From: RGIG7213 sp045540335
GTDB taxonomy: Bacteria > Bacillota > Clostridia > Oscillospirales > CAG-272
DNA: 64,000 bases
NCBI GenBank assembly: GCA_045540335.1
Contig: JAZQHC010000036.1
Location: forward strand, 62,001 to 126,000
Reading direction: 5' to 3'
Shown: positions 17,095 to 25,312 of the stretch, piece by piece
Numbering within the stretch: the stretch's first letter is position 1
Layout of the letters: each line of letters opens with the position of its first letter
Notes under the pieces: model-generated
Told to the model about the DNA's origin: nothing
Databases searched by the model: none
Seen by the model: only the letters and a program-made list of their open reading frames with translations
Position numbers and translations under genes: made by a program

Positions 17095-17187
17095 GGATTA
17101 AAGATTATCTTTCCGTAGAGATTTGGCGGGTCATACCGCCGAAAACCGATCTACACATTGCAATGGGGGTACTCCTTCCCCAAATTC
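17095..17187 (-). other. Structured 5-prime leader of the MinD-like gene
   Basis: The transcript from the upstream promoter would begin with a GGGG/CCCC hairpin (AAGGAGTA loop), a CATTGCAATG palindrome, then a GTAGA/TCTAC stem enclosing a GGCGG/CCGCC hairpin. No ribosome site lies close to the start codon, and the only AAGGAG is locked in the first hairpin far upstream. I do not recognise a known riboswitch class. Confidence 0.5.
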
Positions 17188-17216
17188 ATTTTACCACATA
17201 ACAAATCTTTTGTCAA
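17188..17216 (-). promoter_or_regulatory. Consensus promoter for the MinD-like gene
   Basis: On the minus strand TTGACA (17211-17216) and TAAAAT (17188-17193) are separated by 17 bases. Confidence 0.85.
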
Positions 17217-17254
17217 TAAAATTATAAAAAAAAGTTAATATTTGGAAGGTATAG

Positions 17255-17578
17255 TTATAACGTGTAGTCCCTATTTACGGTAAGTGCGATCAAAAGCTGC
17301 ACGTCGTCGTCTGCAGCGGCTTTATTTCTTCCTATTTTTCCGCATTTATCGCATTTGTGGACGATTATATACCCTTTTTTTGCATCGGGCAACACCGATA
17401 TCGGGCGCATAACGCCGCGGCACTCGTTCATACGGTCGCCGGGGTTTTCATCAACGTGAAGCGAGCATAAGCATTTTGGGCAATGATTGCGCGACGTGTA
17501 TCCCAACGCGCTTACCTCTTCGTTACAGTTTACGCAAGTAAAACCGCTGTCGTTTTTAGAAAAACGCTTTGTTTGCAT
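17255..17578 (-). CDS. RNHCP-domain zinc protein
   Basis: The 107-residue protein has the RNHCP-domain signature SRNHCPKCLCSLH at about residues 29-41, preceded by FTCVNCNEEV and followed by HKCDKCGKIGRNKAA, giving three CxxC-type pairs that should bind zinc. The domain is named for this motif and its molecular role is not established. An AAAAGGTGA site precedes ATG 17578. It stands alone on the minus strand between the MinD-like promoter region and a divergent small membrane protein gene, 57 bp away. Function cannot be assigned. Confidence 0.88.
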   Translation of the reverse strand: MQTKRFSKNDSGFTCVNCNEEVSALGYTSRNHCPKCLCSLHVDENPGDRMNECRGVMRPISVLPDAKKGYIIVHKCDKCGKIGRNKAAADDDVQLLIALTVNRDYTL

Positions 17579-17635
17579 AAAAAATCACCTTTTGCCGAAC
17601 AATAAGCTCGGCTTGTTTTATCCGCTAATATAAAA

Positions 17636-17905
17636 ATGAGATTGAAATCAGTATATAAAGCCGTTATTTGCATTTGTATTTTGTTGTCGCTGTGCTGCGC
17701 GTTTTCTTCCGTATGCTTCGGCGCCGTGGCGAACGTACAAAACCACAACATGGAATCCCCCGAAACGTCATCGCAGCAGCCGCAGGCAATATCAAACCAA
17801 GAAATGCAGCCGTACTCCGTACCGTTGTTGATAACGGTAGGGGTTATCCTTGCATCGGTATTTGCTTTGGTTATAGGCCTTGGCTTGGCATATAAAAGCA
17901 GATAA
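17636..17905 (+). CDS. Small secreted/membrane protein, unknown
   Basis: This 89-residue frame encodes a convincing signal peptide (basic MRLKSVYK, hydrophobic AVICICILLSLCCAFSS, small residues before VCFGA), a polar Gln/Ser-rich middle of about 30 residues, and a C-terminal membrane helix (LLITVGVILASVFALVIGLG) with a YKSR tail. No obvious ribosome site precedes the ATG, and a TAATAT box lies only five bases upstream, so the start is uncertain. No homologous family is recognised. The two hydrophobic features arranged as expected for a type I membrane protein are the main support. Confidence 0.5.
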   Translation: MRLKSVYKAVICICILLSLCCAFSSVCFGAVANVQNHNMESPETSSQQPQAISNQEMQPYSVPLLITVGVILASVFALVIGLGLAYKSR

Positions 17906-17922
17906 AGGCAAAAACACGGCAG

Positions 17923-19062
17923 TTATAGCAACGCATCGGGCATCAGGGCGTATGTTTTAAATATTTCAAAGCTGCAGCCCTCGCCCGTTACGTCAAATTT
18001 ACCGTACATATCGTCTTTTTTCGCACCAAGGGCTTTTTCTTCCAGATCGGAAAAGAAATTTTCGTTTATTTCTTTTTCATACGCTTTTTCCTGAAGGGGG
18101 TATTTTTTTATTATGTGAACGCCGTATGCACTTTCCACCCTGCGAACCTCGCCCTCTTTCATTTCAAGGGCGGCTTGAAGAAAATTCGCCTCGTACGAAG
18201 AATCCTTCGTAAGAAAGTACCCGTCTGTATAGTATGTCATTCCCTCGTCTTCGTTATATTCTTCTATAAGCTTTTCAAAATCCTGTGTTTGCGCCTGCTG
18301 ATACAACGTATCTGCAAGGGCGTTTTTTTCTGCTTTTTCCGAATCGGTAAGCTTTTCCGTTTTGTAATATCCCGTAGAGGTATCTACGATTTTTTTACCA
18401 TCGTCGTCAAGAACGTATTTGTCAACCGTATTTACAAGCACGTGTTTAACGCGTGCGTACGTGGCTTGATAGTACTGCTCTTTTTCTTCCGAGGTAAGCT
18501 TTTCCGCGCCTGATGTACCGTACAGATATTCTTCCACCATTGTTTTTTTCAATTCTATACGGTATATTTCCTCCAAGGCGGATATATTCAGCTTGTATTT
18601 TCCCAAAGCGTTATTCAGGGCAGAACGCGACCCTGCCCCCGTTATATCCTCGGCTATGCATTTATCAACGGCGATATGCAATTCTTCCCTTGCGTCTTCA
18701 GATTCGCCTATGCCGTATTCATCATACAGATGCATACAAACGACAAGCCTTTTCATATAATCGTCGGCACGTTGTTTCGTAAGGTCAAACAACGTTTGCC
18801 CCTCGGCATCGTTTTGCCAAAAATCCTCTGTATAAGACGATTCTTCAACCATGCCGTATTCGATAAACGAGTTTAAAAACGTGGTTTTGTAATACGCCAT
18901 CCAATAGGAATACTGCTTTTCCGTTATGCCGTATTGCCCGTAAGATAACACGTATTCTTCGGCTTCCGAGCAGCCGCAAAGCAACGTAAACAAGCATATT
19001 AAAGCAAGCAGTGCGCTTACTGTTTTTTTCACCGTATCAGAACACGTACGTCCAAGATTCAC
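17923..19062 (-). CDS. PrsA-like lipoprotein foldase (parvulin-type), copy 2
   Basis: The 379-residue lipoprotein has a signal with lipobox LLCGC (cysteine near residue 31), an N-terminal SurA-like region beginning YGQYGITEKQYSYWMAYYKT, and a parvulin-type PPIase region (about residues 205-330) that begins YARVKHVLVNTVD and ends YGVHIIKKYPLQ. It should assist folding of secreted proteins outside the membrane. The GTG start at 19062 has an AAGGTGG site and lies inside the end of the upstream paralogue (26-bp overlap). An alternative GTG at 19032, just past that stop, gives a shorter signal but no good site. The two paralogues are diverged. Confidence 0.82.
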   Translation of the reverse strand: MNLGRTCSDTVKKTVSALLALICLFTLLCGCSEAEEYVLSYGQYGITEKQYSYWMAYYKTTFLNSFIEYGMVEESSYTEDFWQNDAEGQTLFDLTKQRADDYMKRLVVCMHLYDEYGIGESEDAREELHIAVDKCIAEDITGAGSRSALNNALGKYKLNISALEEIYRIELKKTMVEEYLYGTSGAEKLTSEEKEQYYQATYARVKHVLVNTVDKYVLDDDGKKIVDTSTGYYKTEKLTDSEKAEKNALADTLYQQAQTQDFEKLIEEYNEDEGMTYYTDGYFLTKDSSYEANFLQAALEMKEGEVRRVESAYGVHIIKKYPLQEKAYEKEINENFFSDLEEKALGAKKDDMYGKFDVTGEGCSFEIFKTYALMPDALL

Positions 19063-20182
19063 TGTATTCCACCTTATCTATTCTGTATTTGTCTATTACC
19101 TTTTGGTTTACGGATATTTGATCGAAATACCCCATTACCTTTTGTTTGAATTTTTCTTCTTCTATCAGCTCTTCAAAATTCTTAAAATCGCTTTCGTTTT
19201 CCGTATGGTCGTACCCCTCGTCGTCAAGCGGAAGGCGTTGCAAAAGGTGCAATCCGTAGCTTGAACGTATAAGCTGCACTTCGTTTTCAGCCATTTTCAT
19301 TACCGTATCGGAAATATCCGAAAAATACGTATCGGACGAAGCCGTCTGTTTATTAAAGTAGTGACCGTAGATATATTTTTCAAACGAAAGCTCTTCGGTG
19401 TATTCTATAATAAGATCGTCGAAATTTTCGCCGTCTTTCGCGCGTTGCAAAAGACCTTGTGCAAGGGTAAACTTTTCATCCCATCTTTCGTCGGATATTT
19501 CTTCGGTTATGGCGTAGCCCTCGCTGTCGAACTTGATCTTTCCGTTTTCGTCATATACAAAATCAACGTCCATTATATAAAGATGCTTGTACCTGTAATA
19601 ATTATCGGTATAGTACGCATTTCTGTCTTCCTTGGTAACTATTTCTTTACCGCTTTCGCCGTAAAGGTAATCCTGCACTGCCTCTGCCTTTGCATTATTG
19701 ATAAAGATATCGTACATATCGTTTATATCCAAGCCGAGGGCTTGCATCAGCTCGTCCTTGGCAAACTCCTCTTCCCCGCCTACGCCGAGAATCAGCCCGT
19801 CAAGAATACTTTGCGCCTCTGCCTGTTTTTCTGCAGAAAGGGTAAGGCGATACTCGTCAAACAGATATTCTGCCACCAGCTTTGATTTTATTGCAGTAAG
19901 GGAAACGTCCTGCAGATAATCGCTTACCGTTACCCCGTTTGATGATGACGCCCAAAATTCCTCCGTATCGTCCTCGCCAAAGGAATATATCCAATACGGG
20001 CGGTAGCAGGACATATAGTACGCGTATATCTCCTCTTCCATGGTAACGCCGCCTATCTGAAGTGCGTAATCGCCGAAAATCTTTTTTATCTGCGCGCAAG
20101 ACGGCAACGCCAAGGCAACGGCGCACAATAAAACTGCGGCAACCGCCTTGCGAAGCGTTGCTGTGAATTTATACTTTCTCAT
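19037..20182 (-). CDS. PrsA-like lipoprotein foldase (parvulin-type), copy 1
   Basis: The 381-residue lipoprotein has a signal ending in lipobox LPSC (cysteine about residue 29), an N-terminal region with YALQIGGVTMEEEIYAYYMS, and a parvulin-like stretch beginning YRYKHLYIMDVDF and ending SSYGLHLLQRLPLDDEGYD. It shares architecture and family motifs with the gene downstream, indicating an old tandem duplication. It is predicted to act on the outer face of the membrane as a peptidyl-prolyl isomerase or holdase. GAAAGG lies upstream of ATG 20182, and a TATAAT promoter is present further upstream. The first gene of a two-gene operon. Confidence 0.82.
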   Translation of the reverse strand: MRKYKFTATLRKAVAAVLLCAVALALPSCAQIKKIFGDYALQIGGVTMEEEIYAYYMSCYRPYWIYSFGEDDTEEFWASSSNGVTVSDYLQDVSLTAIKSKLVAEYLFDEYRLTLSAEKQAEAQSILDGLILGVGGEEEFAKDELMQALGLDINDMYDIFINNAKAEAVQDYLYGESGKEIVTKEDRNAYYTDNYYRYKHLYIMDVDFVYDENGKIKFDSEGYAITEEISDERWDEKFTLAQGLLQRAKDGENFDDLIIEYTEELSFEKYIYGHYFNKQTASSDTYFSDISDTVMKMAENEVQLIRSSYGLHLLQRLPLDDEGYDHTENESDFKNFEELIEEEKFKQKVMGYFDQISVNQKVIDKYRIDKVEYSESWTYVF

Positions 20183-20221
20183 ATTTTTTGCCTTTCAACA
20201 AAATTACACATTATAAGTGGT

Positions 20222-20250
20222 ATTATACATCGTAAAGCCGATAATTTCCA
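20222..20250 (-). promoter_or_regulatory. Promoter for the PrsA-like gene pair
   Basis: On the minus strand TATAAT (20222-20227) lies 17 bases from TGGAAA (20245-20250, 4 of 6 to consensus). A second TATAAT-like box lies nearer the gene at about 20210-20215. Confidence 0.6.
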
Positions 20251-20346
20251 CCCATACGGTGTTAGATTTTATGTCGATTTTTTAAACTATTATAAAATAT
20301 ATACTTTTACCCTGATTTCCGAACACAGTTTTCTTCATATCCGCGG

Positions 20347-20375
20347 TTGACTTTTTTAAAAATTAGGTGTATAAT
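20347..20375 (+). promoter_or_regulatory. Consensus promoter for the glycosyltransferase gene
   Basis: TTGACT (20347-20352) and TATAAT (20370-20375) with a 17-base spacer lead into the gene beginning near 20417. The leader includes an 8-G run (20403-20410). Confidence 0.85.
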
Positions 20376-20416
20376 ACCACCGTACGCCATGTAAAAACGC
20401 AAGGGGGGGGATATTT

Positions 20417-21577
20417 ATTAAAAATTGGTTGTTCGTGCTTAATCCGTTACACCCGTACCGCGACCATAATTCAAATCTGGTTCTGCGCCTGATTCCTTAT
20501 ATGGACGTCAATGCAAAGATCTGTACGCTGAACGACTCTTACGAAAACAAAGGTCTTCCCAAAAAAATTGACGGATTTCCCATTTCTTTCGCAAAAAGGC
20601 ACAAATGGTTTGAAAAAGCGGCGATGAAATTATTTAAACTGAAATTAGGTGAAAACACTGCGTTGGAATTTGTTTACAGCATAGAACATTCCTTATCAGC
20701 TCCGTTGATATTTTCAAAGCCCGATGTAATCTTTTCTGTATATCACCGTTTTCATCCTTATTTTTCGGCGTCATTGCTAAAACGGAATGCACAAAAACTT
20801 TTGTTTTTACTTGATCCAACCGATGCCATGCTGGTTCTTGATGAAAGCGCGGATAAAGAATGGAAGTGGCACAAAAAATTACTTAAAAACTACGACATTG
20901 TTTTCACCACACGCTTTATTAAAGACGCGATGGCAAAAAAAGGGTACGAATTGTATGCCAACCGCGTGGTTGAAGTGTCGTTTCCCATGGTTACGGGATT
21001 TTCAATCAAGCCCCAAAAAGAAAAGTCTGACGATCAAAAAATAACTTTGGCATTTCCGGGCAAGTTATATCCACACCTAAGGTCACCGGAATATTTTTTA
21101 AAAATAGTCTCAAAGCTGGATAAGCGTTTCAAGGTGATATTTATGGGCTCGGGCTGCAAAGCGGTTATAAACAGCTTCTCTGTAAATACAGAAGCCGAGA
21201 TAGTCGTTTTGGGCGCGCAAGAATATAACGTTGCACAACAAGCAATGGCTGATGCGGATATTTTGATAAATATCGGAAACTCTGTTCCTGTGCATATGCC
21301 GTCAAAAACGCTTGAATACATAAATACGGGCAAGCCGTTTGTTAATTTTTACAAATTAGACGATTGCCCAACGCTTTACTACACAAAAAGATATCCGCTT
21401 TGCTTGAATTTCAGCGAGAAAAACGAAGATATCGATACAGTGGCAAAGGAATTTATTGATTTCTGCGTGCAGTCAAAGGGCAAGCAGCTTTCACAGGATT
21501 GGATATTTGAAAACTTCAAGGAATGTACGCCGCAATATATTGCAAAGCAAATAACCGATGCCTGCGCGGAATTATAA
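20417..21577 (+). CDS. Glycosyltransferase, GT-B fold
   Basis: The protein of about 386 residues has a GT-B C-terminal half: KITLAFPGKLYPHLRSPEYF begins the nucleotide-sugar domain, RFKVIFMGSG the next strand, and MPSKTLEYINTGKPFVNF is the conserved donor-binding motif of GT4-like enzymes. The N-terminus begins with the typical start of such proteins only if translation starts at the ATT at 20417 (giving M-KNWLFVLNPLHPYRD), six bases after the AAGGGGGGGG ribosome-site-like run; the first conventional alternative is TTG 20429, 18 bases away. It probably modifies a surface glycan. Its own consensus promoter and lone position suggest independent regulation. Confidence 0.78.
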   Translation: MKNWLFVLNPLHPYRDHNSNLVLRLIPYMDVNAKICTLNDSYENKGLPKKIDGFPISFAKRHKWFEKAAMKLFKLKLGENTALEFVYSIEHSLSAPLIFSKPDVIFSVYHRFHPYFSASLLKRNAQKLLFLLDPTDAMLVLDESADKEWKWHKKLLKNYDIVFTTRFIKDAMAKKGYELYANRVVEVSFPMVTGFSIKPQKEKSDDQKITLAFPGKLYPHLRSPEYFLKIVSKLDKRFKVIFMGSGCKAVINSFSVNTEAEIVVLGAQEYNVAQQAMADADILINIGNSVPVHMPSKTLEYINTGKPFVNFYKLDDCPTLYYTKRYPLCLNFSEKNEDIDTVAKEFIDFCVQSKGKQLSQDWIFENFKECTPQYIAKQITDACAEL

Positions 21578-21659
21578 AAACGACAAGCTTATATCTTCCA
21601 ACAGATCCAACTAACACATCGGATATATAATCATTTCAAGTTTAACGAGGTTATCATCA

Positions 21660-22274
21660 ATGGAATACAGAACGAAAGTAATTATAATATCTTGGGTATT
21701 GATAGCACTTTCTTTGATACTTATAGTATTTTGCTTAGGTATGCTGTCGCACCAAAATACGGTTATTCCAAGCAGCAAAGACTCTTACGACCGTACGATC
21801 GAGCTTTCGAAAACTTCAAGCCCAACGAAGATCATAGTCTATGGCGACGATTGTAAATTCAGAAAAGAGGTATCGTTTACGCAAATATCCTCAATAACGA
21901 AGGAAGCGTTCGAAAACAACAACGGATATGACTGCAAGATCGTCGTTATAAACGACATAAACAACAATGCAGAACTGAATAACGAGGATTTTGATATTTT
22001 AAAGGCGCACGTGCTTGAAGGCGAATACGATCTTTACTATTTCGGCAGCAGATATCTGGCGCGTTTTGCGGAAGCCGGCTTTGTCAGCACACCGTTTTCA
22101 AATAATGCGGGCGGATTTAAGCTGGCGCACCGTAAAAACTCTTCAGACACAAAAATAACGGAAATAGTGTGGGCGCAAGAAGATAAAACCGCCTACGAAA
22201 AAGACGGCGGATACCTTGGGCAGCTTATATTTACGCATATAAGACACTCATATTACGAAAATGCATCAAATTGA
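21660..22274 (+). CDS. Single-pass membrane protein, unknown
   Basis: The 204-residue protein has one N-terminal membrane helix (VIIISWVLIALSLILIVFCL, about residues 7-26) followed by a soluble extracytoplasmic domain with alternating strands and helices (KIIVYGDD, KIVVINDI, YDLYYFGSRYLARF). No family is recognised. It follows the glycosyltransferase by 82 bp and is followed by a terminator, so the two form a unit. GAGGTT lies before the ATG. Codon use looks somewhat more AT-rich than in neighbouring housekeeping genes. Confidence 0.65.
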   Translation: MEYRTKVIIISWVLIALSLILIVFCLGMLSHQNTVIPSSKDSYDRTIELSKTSSPTKIIVYGDDCKFRKEVSFTQISSITKEAFENNNGYDCKIVVINDINNNAELNNEDFDILKAHVLEGEYDLYYFGSRYLARFAEAGFVSTPFSNNAGGFKLAHRKNSSDTKITEIVWAQEDKTAYEKDGGYLGQLIFTHIRHSYYENASN

Positions 22275-22299
22275 TTTTAAATAGCATTATTGTTTTGCA

Positions 22300-22330
22300 A
22301 CAAACGGCACGTACTGCCGTTTGTTTTTTT
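22300..22330 (+). terminator. Intrinsic terminator
   Basis: ACAAACGGCA and TGCCGTTTGT pair around CGTAC and are followed by a run of T residues. It ends the glycosyltransferase/membrane protein unit before spoIIP. Confidence 0.9.
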
Positions 22331-22412
22331 ATCGCAAATCCCCCTATGATGCGTTCTACCGTGGCGCGCCCTTGAATATAATGTTTTAACACATCAAAAA
22401 GGGGATTTTTTT

Positions 22413-23597
22413 ATGAAAAATACGGAAATTGATCTTAAAGGCCTTAAAGTATCCGCGGGATTGAAAAAAATACGCAGCAGGACAAGGCTATGCTACGTTG
22501 TATATCCGCTTGCATTTTTCTGCCTTGTTTTGGGCGTCATATTTGCACTTGAGGACGGCATCAGAGTGATTGCATCTTCGATTAAAAACGCAGACGGTAC
22601 CGAAGATGCAACAAAAGGCACATCGGAATTATTGCTTGAGGAAACGAAGGCAGAAGAAACGGAAATACCAAAAGCTCCGCACCAAGAAATACCGTACGTA
22701 ATGGGTATAGACGACCTTGAACCGCTCGGTCTTTCCGAATACTACTACCTTAACCGAGACGTTTTGCCCGATGATATTTACGGATTTAATTACAATTTAG
22801 TTCCGCAGGGGCACAAGGCAATAGTGCCGATATCGTTGGCGCGCGAATCCAACGGGGAGGAAATGTATATTAAAAACAAAACCGACTACGACATAAACGC
22901 AGAAGACTACGTTGATTTTAAACTTCCCGAATACACCGAAACAGACGAATACACCGTATTGATAATCCACACGCACGGAACAGAAGCATATACCCCCGAC
23001 GGCGTGCTTTCCGACGATCCGAACGACCCGTACTTTACACGCTCGGAGGATAACGAAGAAAATATGGTTTCCGTAGGTGCCGTAATGGCAGAAATATTTG
23101 AAAAAAACGGTATAAAAACGCTTCACCACACCGTTGCCGTTGATACCACGATAGACGATTATTCAAAAGCATATTCCGCATCTGCAAAAATAATAAAGGA
23201 TACTTTAAAAAAGTATCCTTCGATTAAATACGTTTTCGACGTTCACCGCGACGGCGTAATGCTTTCCACCGGCGAAAAGGCAAAAGCCGTTTGCCGCGTT
23301 GACGGAAAGCTTGCCGCCCAGGTAATGACCGTTGTGGGCAGCGACTTTCTCGGCCAAGACCACCCCAACTGGGAAAATAACCTTGCCTTTGCCGTACTGC
23401 TTCAAAACAGACTTGAAGAAGCCTACACCGACATATGCCGCCCCATAACCTTAAAGCAGGGCGCGTTTAACCAACATTTAAGCCCTATGGGACTGTTATT
23501 GGAAATAGGAACAGACGGCAATACGCTACAGGAGGCAAAATATTCTGCCGAAATACTTGCACGCGAAATTTCCGCATTGATAACAAACGCAGATTAA
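22413..23597 (+). CDS. spoIIP: Stage II sporulation protein P
   Basis: The 394-residue protein has an N-terminal membrane segment (about residues 29-48), an acidic linker, and the SpoIIP domain: VLIIHTHGTEAY at about residue 186, SVGAVMAEIFEKNGI, IKYVFDVHRDGV and a C-terminal GLLLEIGTDGNTLQEA. SpoIIP is a peptidoglycan amidase/endopeptidase that works with SpoIID and SpoIIM to drive engulfment of the forespore. AAAAGGGGA precedes ATG 22413. The metal/catalytic histidines in THGTE and the VHRD block are present. The gene is strong evidence that the organism, or its ancestors, form spores. Confidence 0.96.
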   Translation: MKNTEIDLKGLKVSAGLKKIRSRTRLCYVVYPLAFFCLVLGVIFALEDGIRVIASSIKNADGTEDATKGTSELLLEETKAEETEIPKAPHQEIPYVMGIDDLEPLGLSEYYYLNRDVLPDDIYGFNYNLVPQGHKAIVPISLARESNGEEMYIKNKTDYDINAEDYVDFKLPEYTETDEYTVLIIHTHGTEAYTPDGVLSDDPNDPYFTRSEDNEENMVSVGAVMAEIFEKNGIKTLHHTVAVDTTIDDYSKAYSASAKIIKDTLKKYPSIKYVFDVHRDGVMLSTGEKAKAVCRVDGKLAAQVMTVVGSDFLGQDHPNWENNLAFAVLLQNRLEEAYTDICRPITLKQGAFNQHLSPMGLLLEIGTDGNTLQEAKYSAEILAREISALITNAD

Positions 23598-24118
23598 AGC
23601 TGCATACCCTCGCCCATTAAAAACGAATATATAAATCTGTACAAATGCTCGGGATTTTCAAGGAAGGACCTTTCCATTCTTTTGGCTTGAAAATCAGTTT
23701 CGGCATTTACCGTAACGGAGATGACCTGTTTACCGCGTCGAAAAACCGAAAGACGGATATCCACCGTACCGTCTTGCGCGGGGGTCAGCTCCGTTTTAAT
23801 TTTCGTTTTGCTTTTTTCAAACGACAAAAGGCGGATAGCGTTGCGTATCCCTCTTTCGCGTATATATCCCGCGATATCACCCTTAAGTGTTTTGGCTATA
23901 AACTCGCCCGCGGGGGTAATTTCGTACATATCGCCTTCTGTCTGACGTACGAAATTTGAAGCCTTAAGTTCTTCAAACTGGTCTATAAAATCAAAATTGC
24001 TTACAAAATCGTCTTGCACGACGATATCGTTTATTTGTGAATACTTCAACGGATAATCAACGTAAAGCATCAAGGTAAGTATATAAAGGCGAATATCGCC
24101 CGAATCTTTCAAACGCAT
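23594..24118 (-). CDS. DUF4364-family protein (winged-helix-like)
   Basis: The 174-residue protein begins MRLKDSGDIRLYILTLMLY and contains a winged-helix-like N-terminal half (YSQINDIVVQDDFVSNFDFI, then a TPAGEFIAKTL segment) and a conserved C-terminal half ending in the FLMGEGMQL block. It resembles DUF4364 proteins, which are widespread in clostridia and suspected DNA-binding regulators, although no target is known. It overlaps the end of spoIIP by 4 bases on the opposite strand. AAGGGG lies 10 bases before ATG 24118. Confidence 0.82.
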   Translation of the reverse strand: MRLKDSGDIRLYILTLMLYVDYPLKYSQINDIVVQDDFVSNFDFIDQFEELKASNFVRQTEGDMYEITPAGEFIAKTLKGDIAGYIRERGIRNAIRLLSFEKSKTKIKTELTPAQDGTVDIRLSVFRRGKQVISVTVNAETDFQAKRMERSFLENPEHLYRFIYSFLMGEGMQL

Positions 24119-24228
24119 TTTTTAAAGCCCCTTATTTATATTTTTGCTTTGGGGTATAATTTTATCATAAAATACTTTCAATATTCAATATTTTGCCGTG
24201 AATTTAGTAAATTTTTTTTGAATATCTA

Positions 24229-24256
24229 TTGACATTGTTAAAAATTGTGCTATAAT
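24229..24256 (+). promoter_or_regulatory. Promoter for the small sigma factor gene
   Basis: TTGACA (24229-24234) and TATAAT (24251-24256) with a 16-base spacer precede the gene by 53 bases. Confidence 0.85.
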
Positions 24257-24309
24257 TAGGTTAGGATATTTATACAGATTTTGGCGCAATTAGGCAGGGG
24301 GTAGTACCA

Positions 24310-24858
24310 ATGGCAGAAGACATAGACGTTTCCCTTGCCAAAAACGGCAATACAGATGCCTTCGGCCGCCTGCTTTCATCATACTATCCGTTGATAGTTG
24401 CGCTTGCAACGCGCTTCCACAGTGAGGGGTTATCTGCAGGCATCGGCGTGGAAGACCTTATGCAAGAAGCAAGCATTGCTTTTTACAACGCCGTAAAAAC
24501 GTACGAGGTAGGAAAGCATACCACCTTCGGGCTTTACGCAAAGATCTGTATGAAAAACGCTATCGTTTCTTTCGTAAGGAAAAACTCCGATTCGCTTCAC
24601 ACCGCGCTTGACGAGGCAATGCAAAAAGACGAATCGACTACCGACGGCGAACCGCTTGGCTGGCTGATATCGGTAGAACAGACGGAGGATCTTAAAATAA
24701 AGATACGTTCCCTTTTGACAGAATACGAGTATAAGGTTCTTATCTGCCACGTATGCGGAAAATCCGCCTCGGCAACGGCGAAAGAGCTTGGCGTTAGCGA
24801 AAAATCCGTTTATAATGCAATTGCACGGGCAAAAACCAAGCTGAAAAGCTTGATTTGA
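24310..24858 (+). CDS. Sigma-70 family RNA polymerase sigma factor (SigH-like)
   Basis: The 182-residue protein has region 2 (about residues 10-95; GVEDLMQEASIAFYNAVKTY is the core-binding and -10 recognition part, followed by TTFGLYAKICMKNAIVSFVRK) and region 4 (about residues 125-180; SASATAKELGVSEKSVYNAI is the helix-turn-helix). No sigma-1.1 and little region 3, so it is a small group 3-type factor. The region 2 pattern resembles SigH of sporulating Firmicutes. GGCAGGGGG lies before the ATG. Targets are not visible. Confidence 0.85.
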   Translation: MAEDIDVSLAKNGNTDAFGRLLSSYYPLIVALATRFHSEGLSAGIGVEDLMQEASIAFYNAVKTYEVGKHTTFGLYAKICMKNAIVSFVRKNSDSLHTALDEAMQKDESTTDGEPLGWLISVEQTEDLKIKIRSLLTEYEYKVLICHVCGKSASATAKELGVSEKSVYNAIARAKTKLKSLI

Positions 24859-24868
24859 TATATTTTAT

Positions 24869-24931
24869 GTCCTGGTAGCTTAAGCAGAGCGTTGATTTTC
24901 AAAGGTGACGGTCAAAGTCCGTCCGGGGGCA
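24869..24931 (+). other. tRNA-like sequence, truncated or degenerate
   Basis: A 63-base stretch reads like a tRNA missing much of its anticodon arm. It has a D-arm-like GCTT/GAGC, a T-arm GACGG-TCAAAGT-CCGTC close to the normal GACGG-TTCAAGT-CCGTC, and an acceptor pair GTCCTGG / CGGGGGC with two wobbles and one mismatch. Only a short TTGA/TCAA hairpin stands where the anticodon arm should be. A pseudo-tRNA or unrelated hairpin RNA is equally possible. Confidence 0.3.
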
Positions 24932-24972
24932 AAATAAATAATTTTTATCCTAATTAAAGCGAGGTACCAAAC

Positions 24973-25254
24973 ATGTACGAAGACAAGACATTGGTTTGCA
25001 AAGATTGCGGTCAGGAATTTGTATTCTCCGCAGGTGAGCAGGCATTCTATGCAGAAAAGGGTTTCCAGAACGAACCCCAAAGATGCAAGGCTTGCCGCGA
25101 CGCTAAGAAAAACGCAGCCAAAGCCCCCAGGGAGTTCCATACCGCTGTATGCGCTAAGTGCGGCGGCGAAGCGAAAGTTCCTTTCCTTCCCAGCAATGAC
25201 AAGCCTGTTTACTGCAGCGATTGCTTCACACAGATAAAGAATTCCGAAAACTGA
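24973..25254 (+). CDS. Zinc-ribbon protein
   Basis: The 93-residue protein has three or four CxxC-type pairs: LVCKDCGQEFVFSAGEQAFY at residues 8-27, RCKACRDAKK at about residues 37-46, AVCAKCGG at about residues 59-66, and YCSDC at about residues 79-83. This is the probable zinc-binding domain found in short clostridial proteins of unknown role. GAGGTACC lies before the ATG. It follows the sigma factor by about 115 bases and is followed by a terminator, so it may share its transcript. No enzymatic residues are evident. Confidence 0.82.
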   Translation: MYEDKTLVCKDCGQEFVFSAGEQAFYAEKGFQNEPQRCKACRDAKKNAAKAPREFHTAVCAKCGGEAKVPFLPSNDKPVYCSDCFTQIKNSEN

Positions 25255-25274
25255 TTCAGTTAAGAATAAAAAGC

Positions 25275-25312
25275 GCACCCATGGCAATAAAAGCCGTGGG
25301 TGTCTTTTTGCT
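25275..25312 (+). terminator. Intrinsic terminator after the zinc-ribbon gene
   Basis: CACCCATGGC and GCCGTGGGTG pair around a short A-rich loop (25276-25302) and five T residues follow. It separates the sigma/zinc-ribbon region from the cysteine-synthase-like gene. Confidence 0.85.

Noticed and set aside
17095..17187. Known riboswitch (fluoride, ZTP, c-di-GMP, THF classes)
   Set aside because: The signature core sequences of these classes are not present.
24869..24931. Selenocysteine tRNA (UCA in a TTTCAAA loop)
   Set aside because: The flanking anticodon stem does not pair and the arm is too short.
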